64,000 nt of DNA from CADCVT01 sp036389155 (GTDB taxonomy: Bacteria; Actinomycetota; Thermoleophilia; Solirubrobacterales; Solirubrobacteraceae), in contig DASVQN010000002.1 of NCBI GenBank assembly GCA_036389155.1, forward strand, positions 15,946 through 79,945. Reading direction: 5' to 3'. Below are positions 23,098 to 31,614 of this stretch, one piece after another. Under the pieces are notes generated by a model that saw only the letters and a program-made list of their open reading frames with translations, was not told where the DNA came from and searched no databases. Within the stretch, counting starts at the first letter, position 1. Every line of letters starts with the position of its first letter. The position numbers and the translations under genes were made by a program.

Positions 23098-24291
23098 TCA
23101 GGGCCGGTTGCGCCCGAAGAGGTCGTGGGCCTTGACCCACTCCTCGGCGACGATCGCCGAGCCGAGCGACAGCTCGCCGCACAGCACGGTCGCCGCCACG
23201 ATCTCCGCGAACTTCATGACGCCGCCCTTGCCGTAGCAGCCGAGCAGCTCGAGGCACTCGCGCTGCGTGGCCAGCCCGGTGCCGCCGCCGTACGTCGCGA
23301 CGATCAGCGAGGGGATGGTGATCGAGTAGTAGTAGTCGCCGTTCTCCAGCAGCTCGGCGAACGCGAACGCGGCGGAGGACTCGGCGACGTTCGCGACGTC
23401 CTGACCCGTGGCGATGAACAGCGCGGTGATCCCGTTGGCCGAGTGCGCGCCGTTGTTGTTGACGCCCGACATGAACCCGCCCAGCGTGGACACCTGCCGC
23501 GCGCGGAACAGGCGCCGCGTCGACGCGTGCATCTGCTCCTCGACGAGCGCGGCGGGCAGGGTGGCCTCGGCGACCACGCGCTTGCCGCGCGTGTGGAGCA
23601 TGTTGACCTGCGAGCTCTTCTTGTCGGTCGCGAAGTTCGACTCGAGGTAGAAGTTCACGATCTCGACCGGCGTGTTCGACGTGATCCACGAGCACGCCGC
23701 CGCCGTCGCCTTGCCGGTCATGTTCTGGCCGGCGGCGTCGCCGGTCGTGTAGTTGAAGCGCGTGTAGAGGATCCGGCTGGCCGAGTACTGCTCGATGTCC
23801 TGCAGCTTCCCGGACTTCGTGGTGGTCTCGGCGGCCTCCTTGACCTCGTCGTAGTGCTCGGCCAGCCACTCGCCGAACTCGCGGGCCTCGCGCGCGCTCT
23901 CGAACACGAAGGCGGGCGCGCGCTGCATCCGGTCGTCGAGGATCGTCGTCGTGACGCCGCCGGCCTCGCGCAGGAGCTTCATCCCGCGGTTGTAGGAGGC
24001 GACGAGCGTGCCCTCGGCGGTGGCGAGCGGCACGTAGAACTCCCCCTGCGCGTGCTCGCCGTTGACGAGCAGCGGCCCGGCGAGGCCGATCGGGACCTGC
24101 GCGACGCCGACGAAGTTCTCGACGTTGCCGGGCAGGATCGTCGGATCGAACGAGTAGCTCGACACGTGCTCGAGCTGCGCGCCGGTGCGCTGCTGCGCGA
24201 ACTCCGCGCGGGCCTGCGCCGCCTCGCGGGAGTAGTCGTCCGTGCCCGGGAGGCGCGGGATCTTGGTGTCGGTGGCGTCGGCGGTGCTCAT
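23098..24291 (-). CDS. Hydroxymethylglutaryl-CoA reductase
   Basis: A 397-residue enzyme reducing HMG-CoA to mevalonate. Catalytic residues are recognisable: E58 in PGNVENFVGV, Lys in DAAGQNMTGKAT, Asp in ATGQDVANVAE and H389 in VKAHDLFGRN. PIGLAGPLLVNGEHAQG and NNNGAHSANGITALFIATG are further family blocks. DAAGQNM replaces the more familiar DAMGMNM. There is no membrane anchor. Most actinobacteria make isoprenoids through the MEP pathway, so this gene is notable; no other mevalonate gene is in the window. Divergent from the cysteine-desulfurase-like gene. Confidence 0.93.
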   Translation of the reverse strand: MSTADATDTKIPRLPGTDDYSREAAQARAEFAQQRTGAQLEHVSSYSFDPTILPGNVENFVGVAQVPIGLAGPLLVNGEHAQGEFYVPLATAEGTLVASYNRGMKLLREAGGVTTTILDDRMQRAPAFVFESAREAREFGEWLAEHYDEVKEAAETTTKSGKLQDIEQYSASRILYTRFNYTTGDAAGQNMTGKATAAACSWITSNTPVEIVNFYLESNFATDKKSSQVNMLHTRGKRVVAEATLPAALVEEQMHASTRRLFRARQVSTLGGFMSGVNNNGAHSANGITALFIATGQDVANVAESSAAFAFAELLENGDYYYSITIPSLIVATYGGGTGLATQRECLELLGCYGKGGVMKFAEIVAATVLCGELSLGSAIVAEEWVKAHDLFGRNRP

Positions 24292-24314
24292 GGTCCCTCC
24301 GTACCCTCCCGGGC

Positions 24315-25544
24315 ATGGATCACGCCCGTTCCCGCTTTCCCGCCCTCGCGCGCGACGCCGCGTTCCTCGACGGACCCGGCGGCTCCCAGGCCCCGGAGGA
24401 GGTCATCGCGGCGATCGCGGGCCATCTGCGGCACGGCACGGCGAACGACGGCGGCGTGTTCGCCACCTCGCAGGCGACGATCGAGCTGATGGCGCAGGGC
24501 CGACGGGCGGCGGCCGAGCTGACGGGCTCCGAGCCCGAGGAGATCGCGTTCGGCGCGAACATGACGACGCTGAACTTCCTGCTCGCGCACGCGGTGGCGC
24601 GGACGCTCGCGCCGGGCGACGAGATCGTGGTCACCGAGCTCGACCACGACGCGAACGTCGCGCCGTGGCTGCGGGTGGCCGAGGACCACGACCTGGTGGT
24701 GCGGGTCGCGCCGGTCGACGCCGGCAGCGCCACGCTCGACGTCGACGCGCTCGAGTCGCTGCTCGGCGACCGCACGCGCGTGGTCGCCTTCACGCTCGCG
24801 TCGAACGCCGTGGGGTCAGTGCCCGACGCGCAGCGGATTGCGCGGGCGGCGCACGGCGTCGGCGCGCTCGCGTGGGCCGACGCCGTGCACTACGCGCCGC
24901 ACCGGCGACCGGACCGGACGAGCGTCGGCGTCGACGTCCTGCTGTGCTCCCCCTACAAGTTCTTCGGCCCGCACCTCGGCATCGCGTCGATCCGCCGCGA
25001 CCTCGCCGAGTCGCTGCCCGCCGACCGCGTGCGCCCGGCGAGCGAGACGCCCGCCGGCCACCGCTTCGAGACCGGGACGCCGTCGTTCGAGGCGATCGCG
25101 GGGATGGTCGCCGCGATCGAGTACATCGCGTCGCTCGGCGACGGCGACCTCGACACGGCGTACGCCCGGATCCGCCAGCACGAGGAGGCGCTGGCGCGCG
25201 CCGTGCTCGACCGGCTGCCGGCGATCGACGGCGTGCGGCTGTACGGCGTCGCCGACGTCGAGCGGCGGACGCCGACGTTCTGCTTCACGGTCGACGGCGT
25301 GACGCCGCGGGCGGTCAGCGAGCAGCTCGCCGAGCGCGGCGTCTACACGTGGGACGGCAACTACTACGCGCTGGCGCTCATGGAGGCGCTGGGGCTGGAG
25401 AGCGCCGGCGGCGCGGTGCGGGCCGGGTTCCTGCACTACAACACCGCCGGCGAGGCGACCCGGCTCTGCGACGCGGTCGAGGAGATCGCCGAGAGCGGGC
25501 GGCGCGCCGCGCACGAGCCGCGGCGCGACGAGGCACCGGCGTAG
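24315..25544 (+). CDS. Cysteine desulfurase-like PLP enzyme
   Basis: A 409-residue fold-type I PLP protein of the class-V aminotransferase group. FLDGPGGSQAPEEVIAAI opens the cofactor site, ITELDHDANVAPW-type segment VTELDHDANVAPWL follows, and the PLP lysine is K215 in SPYKFFGPHLG. GNYYALALMEALGL with GFLHYNTAGEATRL closes the active site. The catalytic Cys loop of true NifS/IscS enzymes is not evident, so the annotation 'cysteine desulfurase-like' is safest. Cytosolic. Confidence 0.85.
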   Translation: MDHARSRFPALARDAAFLDGPGGSQAPEEVIAAIAGHLRHGTANDGGVFATSQATIELMAQGRRAAAELTGSEPEEIAFGANMTTLNFLLAHAVARTLAPGDEIVVTELDHDANVAPWLRVAEDHDLVVRVAPVDAGSATLDVDALESLLGDRTRVVAFTLASNAVGSVPDAQRIARAAHGVGALAWADAVHYAPHRRPDRTSVGVDVLLCSPYKFFGPHLGIASIRRDLAESLPADRVRPASETPAGHRFETGTPSFEAIAGMVAAIEYIASLGDGDLDTAYARIRQHEEALARAVLDRLPAIDGVRLYGVADVERRTPTFCFTVDGVTPRAVSEQLAERGVYTWDGNYYALALMEALGLESAGGAVRAGFLHYNTAGEATRLCDAVEEIAESGRRAAHEPRRDEAPA

Positions 25545-25554
25545 TCTGCCGCGC

Positions 25555-26751
25555 ATGCCCGCCGCACCGCTGCGTCGCGCCCTCGCCGGCTCGCTCCCCG
25601 AGCGTCCGTTCACCGTCACCTTCTGGGACGGCAGCACGCTCGAGGCCACCGAGCCGGGCGGCCCGACCTTCACCGTCCGCTCCCCGCAGGCCATCGCGCA
25701 CGCGCTCCGCGCGCCCGGCCAGCTCGGCGTCGGCCGCGCCTACGTCAGCGGCGCGCTCGAGGTCGACGACCTGGAGGCCGTGATGCGCGTGCTCCAGGAG
25801 TGGAAGCCGCCGCCGCTGGACGTGCGGGAGAAGGCGCGGCTCGCGCTCGCGGCGGTGGCCGCGGCCGGCGCCACCCCGCCGCCGCCGCGCCCGAAGGCCG
25901 AGCTGCGGCCGAGCGGCAAGCGCCACAGCCGCGCCCGCGACGCCGCGGCCATCCGCCACCACTACGACCTCTCCAACGACTTCTTCCGCCTCTTCCTCGA
26001 CGAGTCGATGACGTACAGCTGCGCGATCTTCTCGCGGGGCGCAACGACGCTCGAGGAGGCGCAGGAGACCAAGCTCGAGCTCGTCTGCACGAAGCTCGGG
26101 CTGAAGGAGGGCGACCGCGTGCTCGACGTCGGCTGCGGCTGGGGGAGCTTCGCGCTGCACGCGGCGTCCCGCCACGGCGTGCACGTCACGGGCATCACGC
26201 TGTCGACGCAGCAGGCCGAGCTCGCGCGCCGCCGCGTGGCGGAGGCGGGGCTGGAGGACCGCGTCGAGATCCGCCTCACCGACTACCGCGACATCAGGGG
26301 CGAGCGCTACGACGCGGTCGCCAGCATCGGCATGGTCGAGCACGTGGGGGAGGCCCAGATCGACGTCTACGGCGAGCAGCTCGCCAGCGTCCTCGGCCCC
26401 GGCGGGCGCCTGCTCAACCACGGCATCGCGCGCCTGCGCCACAGCGACCCGGACGCCGGGCCGTTCTCCGAGCGCTACGTCTTCCCCGACGCCGAGCCGC
26501 TCCATGTCTCGCGGATCCTGCTCGCGCTCGAGCGCGCGGGCTTCGTCACCAAGCACGTCGAGGACTTCGCGCCCGACTACGCCGAGACCCTGCGCCACTG
26601 GGCCGACCGCCTCGACTCGCGCCTGGACGAGGCGATCGCCCTGGCGGGGGAGGAGCGCGTGCGCGTCTGGCGCCTGTACCTGCGCGCGGCGCGCAGCGGG
26701 TTCGAGAGCGGGTTCACCGGCGTGTATCAAGTGCGCTGCATCAAGGCCTAA
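25555..26751 (+). CDS. Cyclopropane-fatty-acyl-phospholipid synthase family
   Basis: A 398-residue methyltransferase that adds a methylene (or methyl) group from SAM to unsaturated chains of membrane phospholipids. An N-terminal lipid-binding domain (residues 1-120, with Pro-rich linker PPPPRPKAEL) is followed by HHYDLSNDFFRLFLDESMTY, the SAM motif VLDVGCGWGSFALHAA (from about residue 189), ITLSTQQAELARRR, and SIGMVEHVGEAQIDVYGEQL. These are all hallmark segments of the family. It starts 10 bases after the preceding PLP enzyme and is probably co-transcribed with the phosphoesterase downstream. Confidence 0.94.
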   Translation: MPAAPLRRALAGSLPERPFTVTFWDGSTLEATEPGGPTFTVRSPQAIAHALRAPGQLGVGRAYVSGALEVDDLEAVMRVLQEWKPPPLDVREKARLALAAVAAAGATPPPPRPKAELRPSGKRHSRARDAAAIRHHYDLSNDFFRLFLDESMTYSCAIFSRGATTLEEAQETKLELVCTKLGLKEGDRVLDVGCGWGSFALHAASRHGVHVTGITLSTQQAELARRRVAEAGLEDRVEIRLTDYRDIRGERYDAVASIGMVEHVGEAQIDVYGEQLASVLGPGGRLLNHGIARLRHSDPDAGPFSERYVFPDAEPLHVSRILLALERAGFVTKHVEDFAPDYAETLRHWADRLDSRLDEAIALAGEERVRVWRLYLRAARSGFESGFTGVYQVRCIKA

Positions 26752-26762
26752 GATGCGGCGCG

Positions 26763-28202
26763 ATGCGCGCACACCTCCTCGTTCCCCTGCTCGCGGCCGT
26801 CGCCGCGCTGGCGCCCGCGGCGAGCGCGCACGCCCAGGTCCCGCCGATCAAGCACGTCTTCATCGTCGTGCTCGAAAACAAGGCGTTCGACGAGTCCTTC
26901 GGGCCCGAGAGCAAGGCGACGTACCTGTCGCGGGACCTGACGCGGCAGGGCCAGCTGCTGACGCAGTACCACGGCACGTCGCACCTCTCCCTCGGCAACT
27001 ACCTGACGATGGTGAGCGGTCAGGCGTCCAACCCCGAGACGCAGGCCGACTGCCCGCGGTACCGCGACATCGTCCCCGGCGTCGTCGGGATGGACGGCCA
27101 GGTCATCGGCCAGGGCTGCATCTTCCCCAAGGCGGCCGAGACGATCGGCGACCAGCTCGAGGCGCGCGGCATGACCTGGCGCCAGTACGCCGAGGACATG
27201 AATGCCACGCCGGGGGCGCCGCAGACCTGCCGGCACCCGGCCATCAACCAGTCCGACGACACGCAGCAGGCGCGCGCGAAGGACCAGTACGCGACGCGCC
27301 ACGTGCCGTTCGTCTACTTCCACTCGGTGATCGACGAGCCGACGTGCGACCAGCTCGTCGTGCCGCTCGACCGCCTGTCCGCCGACCTCGAGAGCGCGGA
27401 GAGGACGCCGAACTACGTGTTCATCACGCCGGACCTGTGCAGCGACGCGCACGACGAGCCGTGCGTCGACGGGCGCCCGGGCGGCCTGGTCAGCGCCGAC
27501 GACTTCCTCAAGGAGTGGGTCCCGCGCATCACGCGCTCGCCGGCATATCTGAACGACGGGCTGCTGATCGTCACCTACGACGAGTCGGAGACCGACGGCG
27601 AGAACTCGACCGCGTGCTGCGACGAGCCGACGGGGCCGAACACGCCGCAGCCGGGCATCTTCGGGCCGGGCGGCGGGCGGACGGGCACGCTGCTCCTCTC
27701 GCCGTTCATCCGCGGCGGCACTGCGAACGACACGCCGTACAACCACTACTCGATGCTGCGCAGCGTCGAGGACATCTTCGGGCTGCCGTACCTGGGCTAC
27801 GCGGGCCGCGAGGGCCTGAAGGCGTTCGGCGACGACGTCTACCACGGCGCGCCGCCGACGGTGGACACCCCGCCGCTGCCGCCGCCGAAGCCGAAGCCGC
27901 AGCCGCCGCGGGCGGTCACGGTGTCGGTCGGCCGGCGGACGGTTCCGGGCTGCCGCTCCGAGCGCGCGCGCCGCGGCCGGCTGATCGCGAAGGTGGTCAC
28001 GCACGGGCGCGAGCTCGTCGTGCTGCCGCGCGTGCGCGGGCGGCTGACGATCAGGGCGGGGTCGAAGAGCCTCGTGTCGCGCCGCCGCGTGCGCGCGTGT
28101 CACGCCTACGGGATCATGATCCCGCGGACCGCCGCGCGGCGCGTCACGGTGCAGGTGCGCTCGGGGCGGCTGACGCAGCGCCGGGTGGCGCGTCGGCGCT
28201 AG
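26763..28202 (+). CDS. Secreted phosphoesterase (phospholipase C / acid phosphatase family)
   Basis: A 479-residue exported enzyme. Signal peptide residues 1-24 (LLVPLLAAVAALAPAASAHA). The alkaline-phosphatase-like core begins KHVFIVVLENKAFDESFG and contains TYDESETDGENS as the late metal motif, with FGPGGGRTGTLLLSPFI. It should hydrolyse phosphate esters outside the membrane, possibly phospholipid headgroups. After about residue 365 a Pro-rich linker (PPLPPPKPKPQPPR) leads to an Arg-rich C-terminal module of about 95 residues with two Cys. Similar modules end several other secreted proteins here. Overlaps the convergent permease gene by 59 bases. Confidence 0.88.
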   Translation: MRAHLLVPLLAAVAALAPAASAHAQVPPIKHVFIVVLENKAFDESFGPESKATYLSRDLTRQGQLLTQYHGTSHLSLGNYLTMVSGQASNPETQADCPRYRDIVPGVVGMDGQVIGQGCIFPKAAETIGDQLEARGMTWRQYAEDMNATPGAPQTCRHPAINQSDDTQQARAKDQYATRHVPFVYFHSVIDEPTCDQLVVPLDRLSADLESAERTPNYVFITPDLCSDAHDEPCVDGRPGGLVSADDFLKEWVPRITRSPAYLNDGLLIVTYDESETDGENSTACCDEPTGPNTPQPGIFGPGGGRTGTLLLSPFIRGGTANDTPYNHYSMLRSVEDIFGLPYLGYAGREGLKAFGDDVYHGAPPTVDTPPLPPPKPKPQPPRAVTVSVGRRTVPGCRSERARRGRLIAKVVTHGRELVVLPRVRGRLTIRAGSKSLVSRRRVRACHAYGIMIPRTAARRVTVQVRSGRLTQRRVARRR

Positions 28203-29256
28203 CGGCTTGCGCGTGCGGCCGGTGCGCGAGCCAGTCGCGTAGGACCACCTGGATCGAGCCGGCGATCGGGATGGCCATGAGCGCCCCGAGGATGCCGGCG
28301 ACCTCGACCCCGATGAGGATCGAGATGAGGACCGCGAGCGCGGAGAGCTCGACCGTCCTCCCGTAGACCACCGGCTGCAGCACGTGGTTCTCCAGCTGCT
28401 GGTAGACGAGGAAGAAGACGCCGACGATGATCCCGGCCGTCGTGGAGTCCAGGAAGGCGACGAGCGTCACGATCAGCGCGGCGAGCGTCGCCCCAGCCAG
28501 CGGGATGAGGTCGAGGACCGCCACGACGAGGCCGAGCGCCAGCGCGTACGGGACGCCGAGGATCAGCAGCACGACGCTCGTCGCGAAGCCGGCGATGACG
28601 CTGATGAGCAGGTTGCCGCTGACGTAGCCGCCGATCGTGCGGTAGACGTCGTGGCCGACGCGCTGCCAGCGGGGGCGCGACTGCGGCGGCAGCAGCGCGT
28701 AGAAGCGGTCGGTCCACGACGGTCCCTCGAGCAGCATGAACAACGTCATGAAGATGATCGTCACGACGCCGGCCAGGCCGGTCGCGATGCCGCGCGTGAC
28801 GGTCAGGGCGGTGTGCGCCGCGTTCTTCCCGCCGCCTCCGCCGGACTGCTCGTGGATGGCGTCGCGCACGCGGTCGCTCAGGTGGTACTTGGTCTCCAGG
28901 AAGCCGAGCGGGCCGCGACCGTGGGTGAAGTCGTTGACATAACCCGGAGCGGCGTCCGCGAGATCGCCGGTCTGCTCGACGAGGGTGGGGACCAGCAGGG
29001 CGGTGATCCCGACGACGACGAGGAGCGCGAAGACGTAGATCGCCGCGACGGCCGCGCCGCGCCGCTCGAAGCCGCGGCGCTGGAGCATCTCGACGGCGGG
29101 GTTGAGCGCGAGCGCGAGGAACAGCGAGATCAGCACCCACGTCAGCGCGTGCCGGGCGACCCAGACGACGAGGATCACGACGCCGAGGCCGAGCAGGACG
29201 GCCGCGCTCGTCAGGATCGTGCGGGGCTTGAAGCTGACGACGCGGTCTTCGTTCAC
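28144..29256 (-). CDS. AI-2E family transporter (permease)
   Basis: A 370-residue membrane protein with about eight hydrophobic helices, typical of the TqsA/PerM/YhhT family. VLISLFLALALNPAVEMLQR comes near the start, a periplasmic-side middle with GGGGG linker follows, and FFLVYQQLENHVLQPVVYGR is the family signature near the end. Members export signals, Na+/H+ or unknown solutes. The GTG at 29256 is preferred over longer in-frame starts that would be Arg/Ala-rich leader. The Ala/Pro-rich C-terminus lies partly in the overlap with the phosphoesterase gene. Confidence 0.88.
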   Translation of the reverse strand: MNEDRVVSFKPRTILTSAAVLLGLGVVILVVWVARHALTWVLISLFLALALNPAVEMLQRRGFERRGAAVAAIYVFALLVVVGITALLVPTLVEQTGDLADAAPGYVNDFTHGRGPLGFLETKYHLSDRVRDAIHEQSGGGGGKNAAHTALTVTRGIATGLAGVVTIIFMTLFMLLEGPSWTDRFYALLPPQSRPRWQRVGHDVYRTIGGYVSGNLLISVIAGFATSVVLLILGVPYALALGLVVAVLDLIPLAGATLAALIVTLVAFLDSTTAGIIVGVFFLVYQQLENHVLQPVVYGRTVELSALAVLISILIGVEVAGILGALMAIPIAGSIQVVLRDWLAHRPHAQAASADAPPGAASAAPSAPAP

Positions 29257-29306
29257 GGACGCGTGACTACCCCGCGCGTGGGCGGGGACGCGCCACGTGC
29301 GGTGGC

Positions 29307-30146
29307 TCAGCGCTCGTCGAGCTGGTCGAGCAGATGCCGTGTGGCGGCGTCCCGCTCGGCGCGGGCGTCGAGCAGCGGGTTGAGCACCCCGCGCAGGACC
29401 GAGAGCGCGATCCACCGCCGCGGGCGGATGATGCGCGGGGCTCGCCGCTCGATGCCGCGGACGATCGCCGCGCCCGCCGCCTCGGGCGGCAGGCGCTTGA
29501 GCAGGAACTTCGGGGCCGTCGCGCGCAGCGCGTCGGCGAGCGGGTCCTCGTCGAGCGTCTCGCGCACCATGTCGGTGTCGATGAAGCCGAAGTAGGCGAC
29601 GCTCGCGCTGGCGCCGTGGCGCACGAGCTCGAGCCGCAGCGCCCGCCCGAGCTGCTCGACGCCGGCCTTGCTCATCGCGTACGGCGCGAGCCCGCCGCCG
29701 TTGAGGAACGCCGCGACCGAGGCGATCACGACCACGTGGCCCTTGCGGCGGATGATCTCGGGCAGCGCGACGTCGACGGTCCGGTAGACGCCGTTGAGGT
29801 CGACGTCGAGCACGCGCTCGAACGTCTCGGTCGGCATCGCACGCATCGTGGCGCCGCGAGGGGCGATCCCCGCGTTGGCGACGACGACGTCGAGCCCGCC
29901 GAAGCGGTCGACCGTCGTCGCCACGGCCCGCTGGAGCGCCCCGCGGTCGGTGACGTCCGCCGCGATCCCGATCGCGCGCGTGTCGTGGACCCGGCTCGCG
30001 GCCGACTCCGCGGCCTCCCGGTCGAGGTCGACGATCGTGACGGTCGCGCCGCGCGCGGAGAGCCGCTGCGCCGTCGCGAAGCCGATGCCGCGCGCGGCGC
30101 CGGTGACGAGCGCGACCTTGCCGTTCAGGTCATAGCGGGGGGCCAT
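29307..30146 (-). CDS. Short-chain dehydrogenase/reductase (SDR)
   Basis: A 279-residue classical SDR oxidoreductase. The nucleotide-binding motif TGAARGIG is at residues 15-22, NAG at 91-93, the catalytic Ser at 143 (VIASVAA), and YAMSK with Y156 and K160. The Asp at the end of strand 2 (IVDLD) suggests NAD preference. The C-terminal 60 residues (IIRPRRWIALSVLRGVLNPL) are long and basic, often membrane-associated in actinobacterial SDRs acting on lipids. The substrate is unknown. Confidence 0.9.
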   Translation of the reverse strand: MAPRYDLNGKVALVTGAARGIGFATAQRLSARGATVTIVDLDREAAESAASRVHDTRAIGIAADVTDRGALQRAVATTVDRFGGLDVVVANAGIAPRGATMRAMPTETFERVLDVDLNGVYRTVDVALPEIIRRKGHVVVIASVAAFLNGGGLAPYAMSKAGVEQLGRALRLELVRHGASASVAYFGFIDTDMVRETLDEDPLADALRATAPKFLLKRLPPEAAGAAIVRGIERRAPRIIRPRRWIALSVLRGVLNPLLDARAERDAATRHLLDQLDER

Positions 30147-30217
30147 CGCGCGACTCTACGCTGGTAGGACGGAAGTGCGGGTTGCCCACCGCTCGGCGCC
30201 TGTGGTCTACTCCGTTC

Positions 30218-30877
30218 GTGCCGCTCGATCATTACGGCGTCCTCGCCGGGACGCTGACCGGCCACCACCGCGACACGCCGGACAACCAGGGCCGCTGGTA
30301 CCACGTCCACCTGAGCGTGAGTGCGGGCGGCGGCAGCTACGACTGCGCGATCGACGTCGACAGCCATCAGTCGGCGGTGGGGGTGCAGTGGAAGGTGCTG
30401 CGGGTGCCGGCGTCGGCGCTGGGGCCGGTGCCGGGCATGGCCGACGGGTACCACGAGCTCCAGCACCTGGCGAGCGCGGGCGCGATCGACCTCATCCGCC
30501 ATCCGTCGCTCGTCGACAACCCGGGCTGCCTCTTCGTCCGCCGGCCGCCGGACTGGCTCCAGTCACTCCTCGACAGCTTGTTCCCGCGCCGTCCGTGGAC
30601 GACGGGCTCCTACGCAGACGCGACGACGGCGCTCGAGTCGATCCTCGACGTCGGCCGGCGCACGCTCGTGTGGGGCGAGCCGTTCACCCAGGGCCTCGGG
30701 ATGCACAACGTCCACCAGAACCAGGGCGACCCGGTCAGCAGCCAATGGTCGGCCGAGAACGGGATCTGGCAGGACGGAGCGACGATGACCCAGCGCCCCG
30801 ACGGCGGCTTCGACGCGTTCGTCTCGAAGTTCTCCTCGCAGGCCGACCGCACCGACGACCAGGGGCACCCCGCGTAG
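30218..30877 (+). CDS. DUF2278 family protein
   Basis: About 219 residues starting at a GTG (PLDHYGVLAGTLTGHHRDTP), where the family usually begins. An in-frame TTG at 30182 would add 12 residues. Segments YHVHLSVSAGGGSYDCAIDV, NPGCLFVRRPPDW and VWGEPFTQGLGMHNVHQNQG match DUF2278, a beta-rich cytosolic family of unknown function with a conserved His-rich C-terminal half. No signal peptide. No operon partner. Confidence 0.82.
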   Translation: MPLDHYGVLAGTLTGHHRDTPDNQGRWYHVHLSVSAGGGSYDCAIDVDSHQSAVGVQWKVLRVPASALGPVPGMADGYHELQHLASAGAIDLIRHPSLVDNPGCLFVRRPPDWLQSLLDSLFPRRPWTTGSYADATTALESILDVGRRTLVWGEPFTQGLGMHNVHQNQGDPVSSQWSAENGIWQDGATMTQRPDGGFDAFVSKFSSQADRTDDQGHPA

Positions 30878-30946
30878 CGTCCTCCTTCAACGCTCGATAA
30901 CGCCGCTTATGTCCCCCGATGTGTCGACGGTCCGGAGCGGAGCGGC

Positions 30947-31540
30947 CTAACCGATCTCCTCGGCGAGCTTGTTCCGCGCCTCGGTGATGTCGCGCCGAGC
31001 GTCGACGAGCCGCGGCAGGTCCCCGTTGCGAGCCGACTCGCGCGCCTGCGTCGCCGCGGACAGCAGCAGGTTCCCGCCGATGGAGGTGTCGCCGCCGGCG
31101 AGCAGGTGGTCGTTCACGCGGTCAAGGATCCGGGCCCGGAGACTGGAGATCCGCTGAACGCCGGCCGGGTCGCCGTCGAGCGCCTGGCCGATCGCCTCGT
31201 CGAGCGCGATCGCCAGGTCGTCCATCCGCAGATAGAACTCGCGGCCACGCTCGATCTCCGCGTCGCTCTCCTGTTCGCGCGCGCGGCGCCGGCGCTCACG
31301 CTCGCGTTCGCGCCGACGTTCGCGGGCCCGCTGCCGCTGTCGCTCCCGCCGTTCGGCCCCGCGCTCCTCCGCCGCGGCCGCGGGGTCGGTCTCGGTGGTC
31401 GCCGGCGGCGCCTCCTGCTCGGTCGTCGGCATCGTCTCTGCGGCCGTCGGCTCCTCCTCGTCCTCGCCGCAACCCCCGCCGGCGATCGCGAGGGCCGTCA
31501 TGAGCCCCATCACCAAACGCCGCGTCTCTGCCCTCCGCAT
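30947..31540 (-). CDS. Predicted lipoprotein with long charged helix
   Basis: A 197-residue protein with a signal peptide ending in a lipobox-like AIAGGGC (Cys 24). An acidic Thr/Glu/Pro linker follows, then about 40 residues of almost pure Arg/Glu (RERQRQRARERRRERERERR) that should be a single charged alpha-helix. The last 95 residues are helical (YLRMDDLAIALDEAIGQALD; LLLSAATQARESARNGDLPR). Probably anchored on the outer face of the cytoplasmic membrane. No known family. The Arg/Glu helix could be a rigid spacer through the wall (inference). Confidence 0.7.
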   Translation of the reverse strand: MRRAETRRLVMGLMTALAIAGGGCGEDEEEPTAAETMPTTEQEAPPATTETDPAAAAEERGAERRERQRQRARERRRERERERRRRAREQESDAEIERGREFYLRMDDLAIALDEAIGQALDGDPAGVQRISSLRARILDRVNDHLLAGGDTSIGGNLLLSAATQARESARNGDLPRLVDARRDITEARNKLAEEIG

Positions 31541-31614
31541 CCGCGGAACCCTAGGTGACCGAGCAAGGAGCCGTCACTAGAGCAAGACGTCGCACAGGGG
31601 TCGCGTCAACGCCG

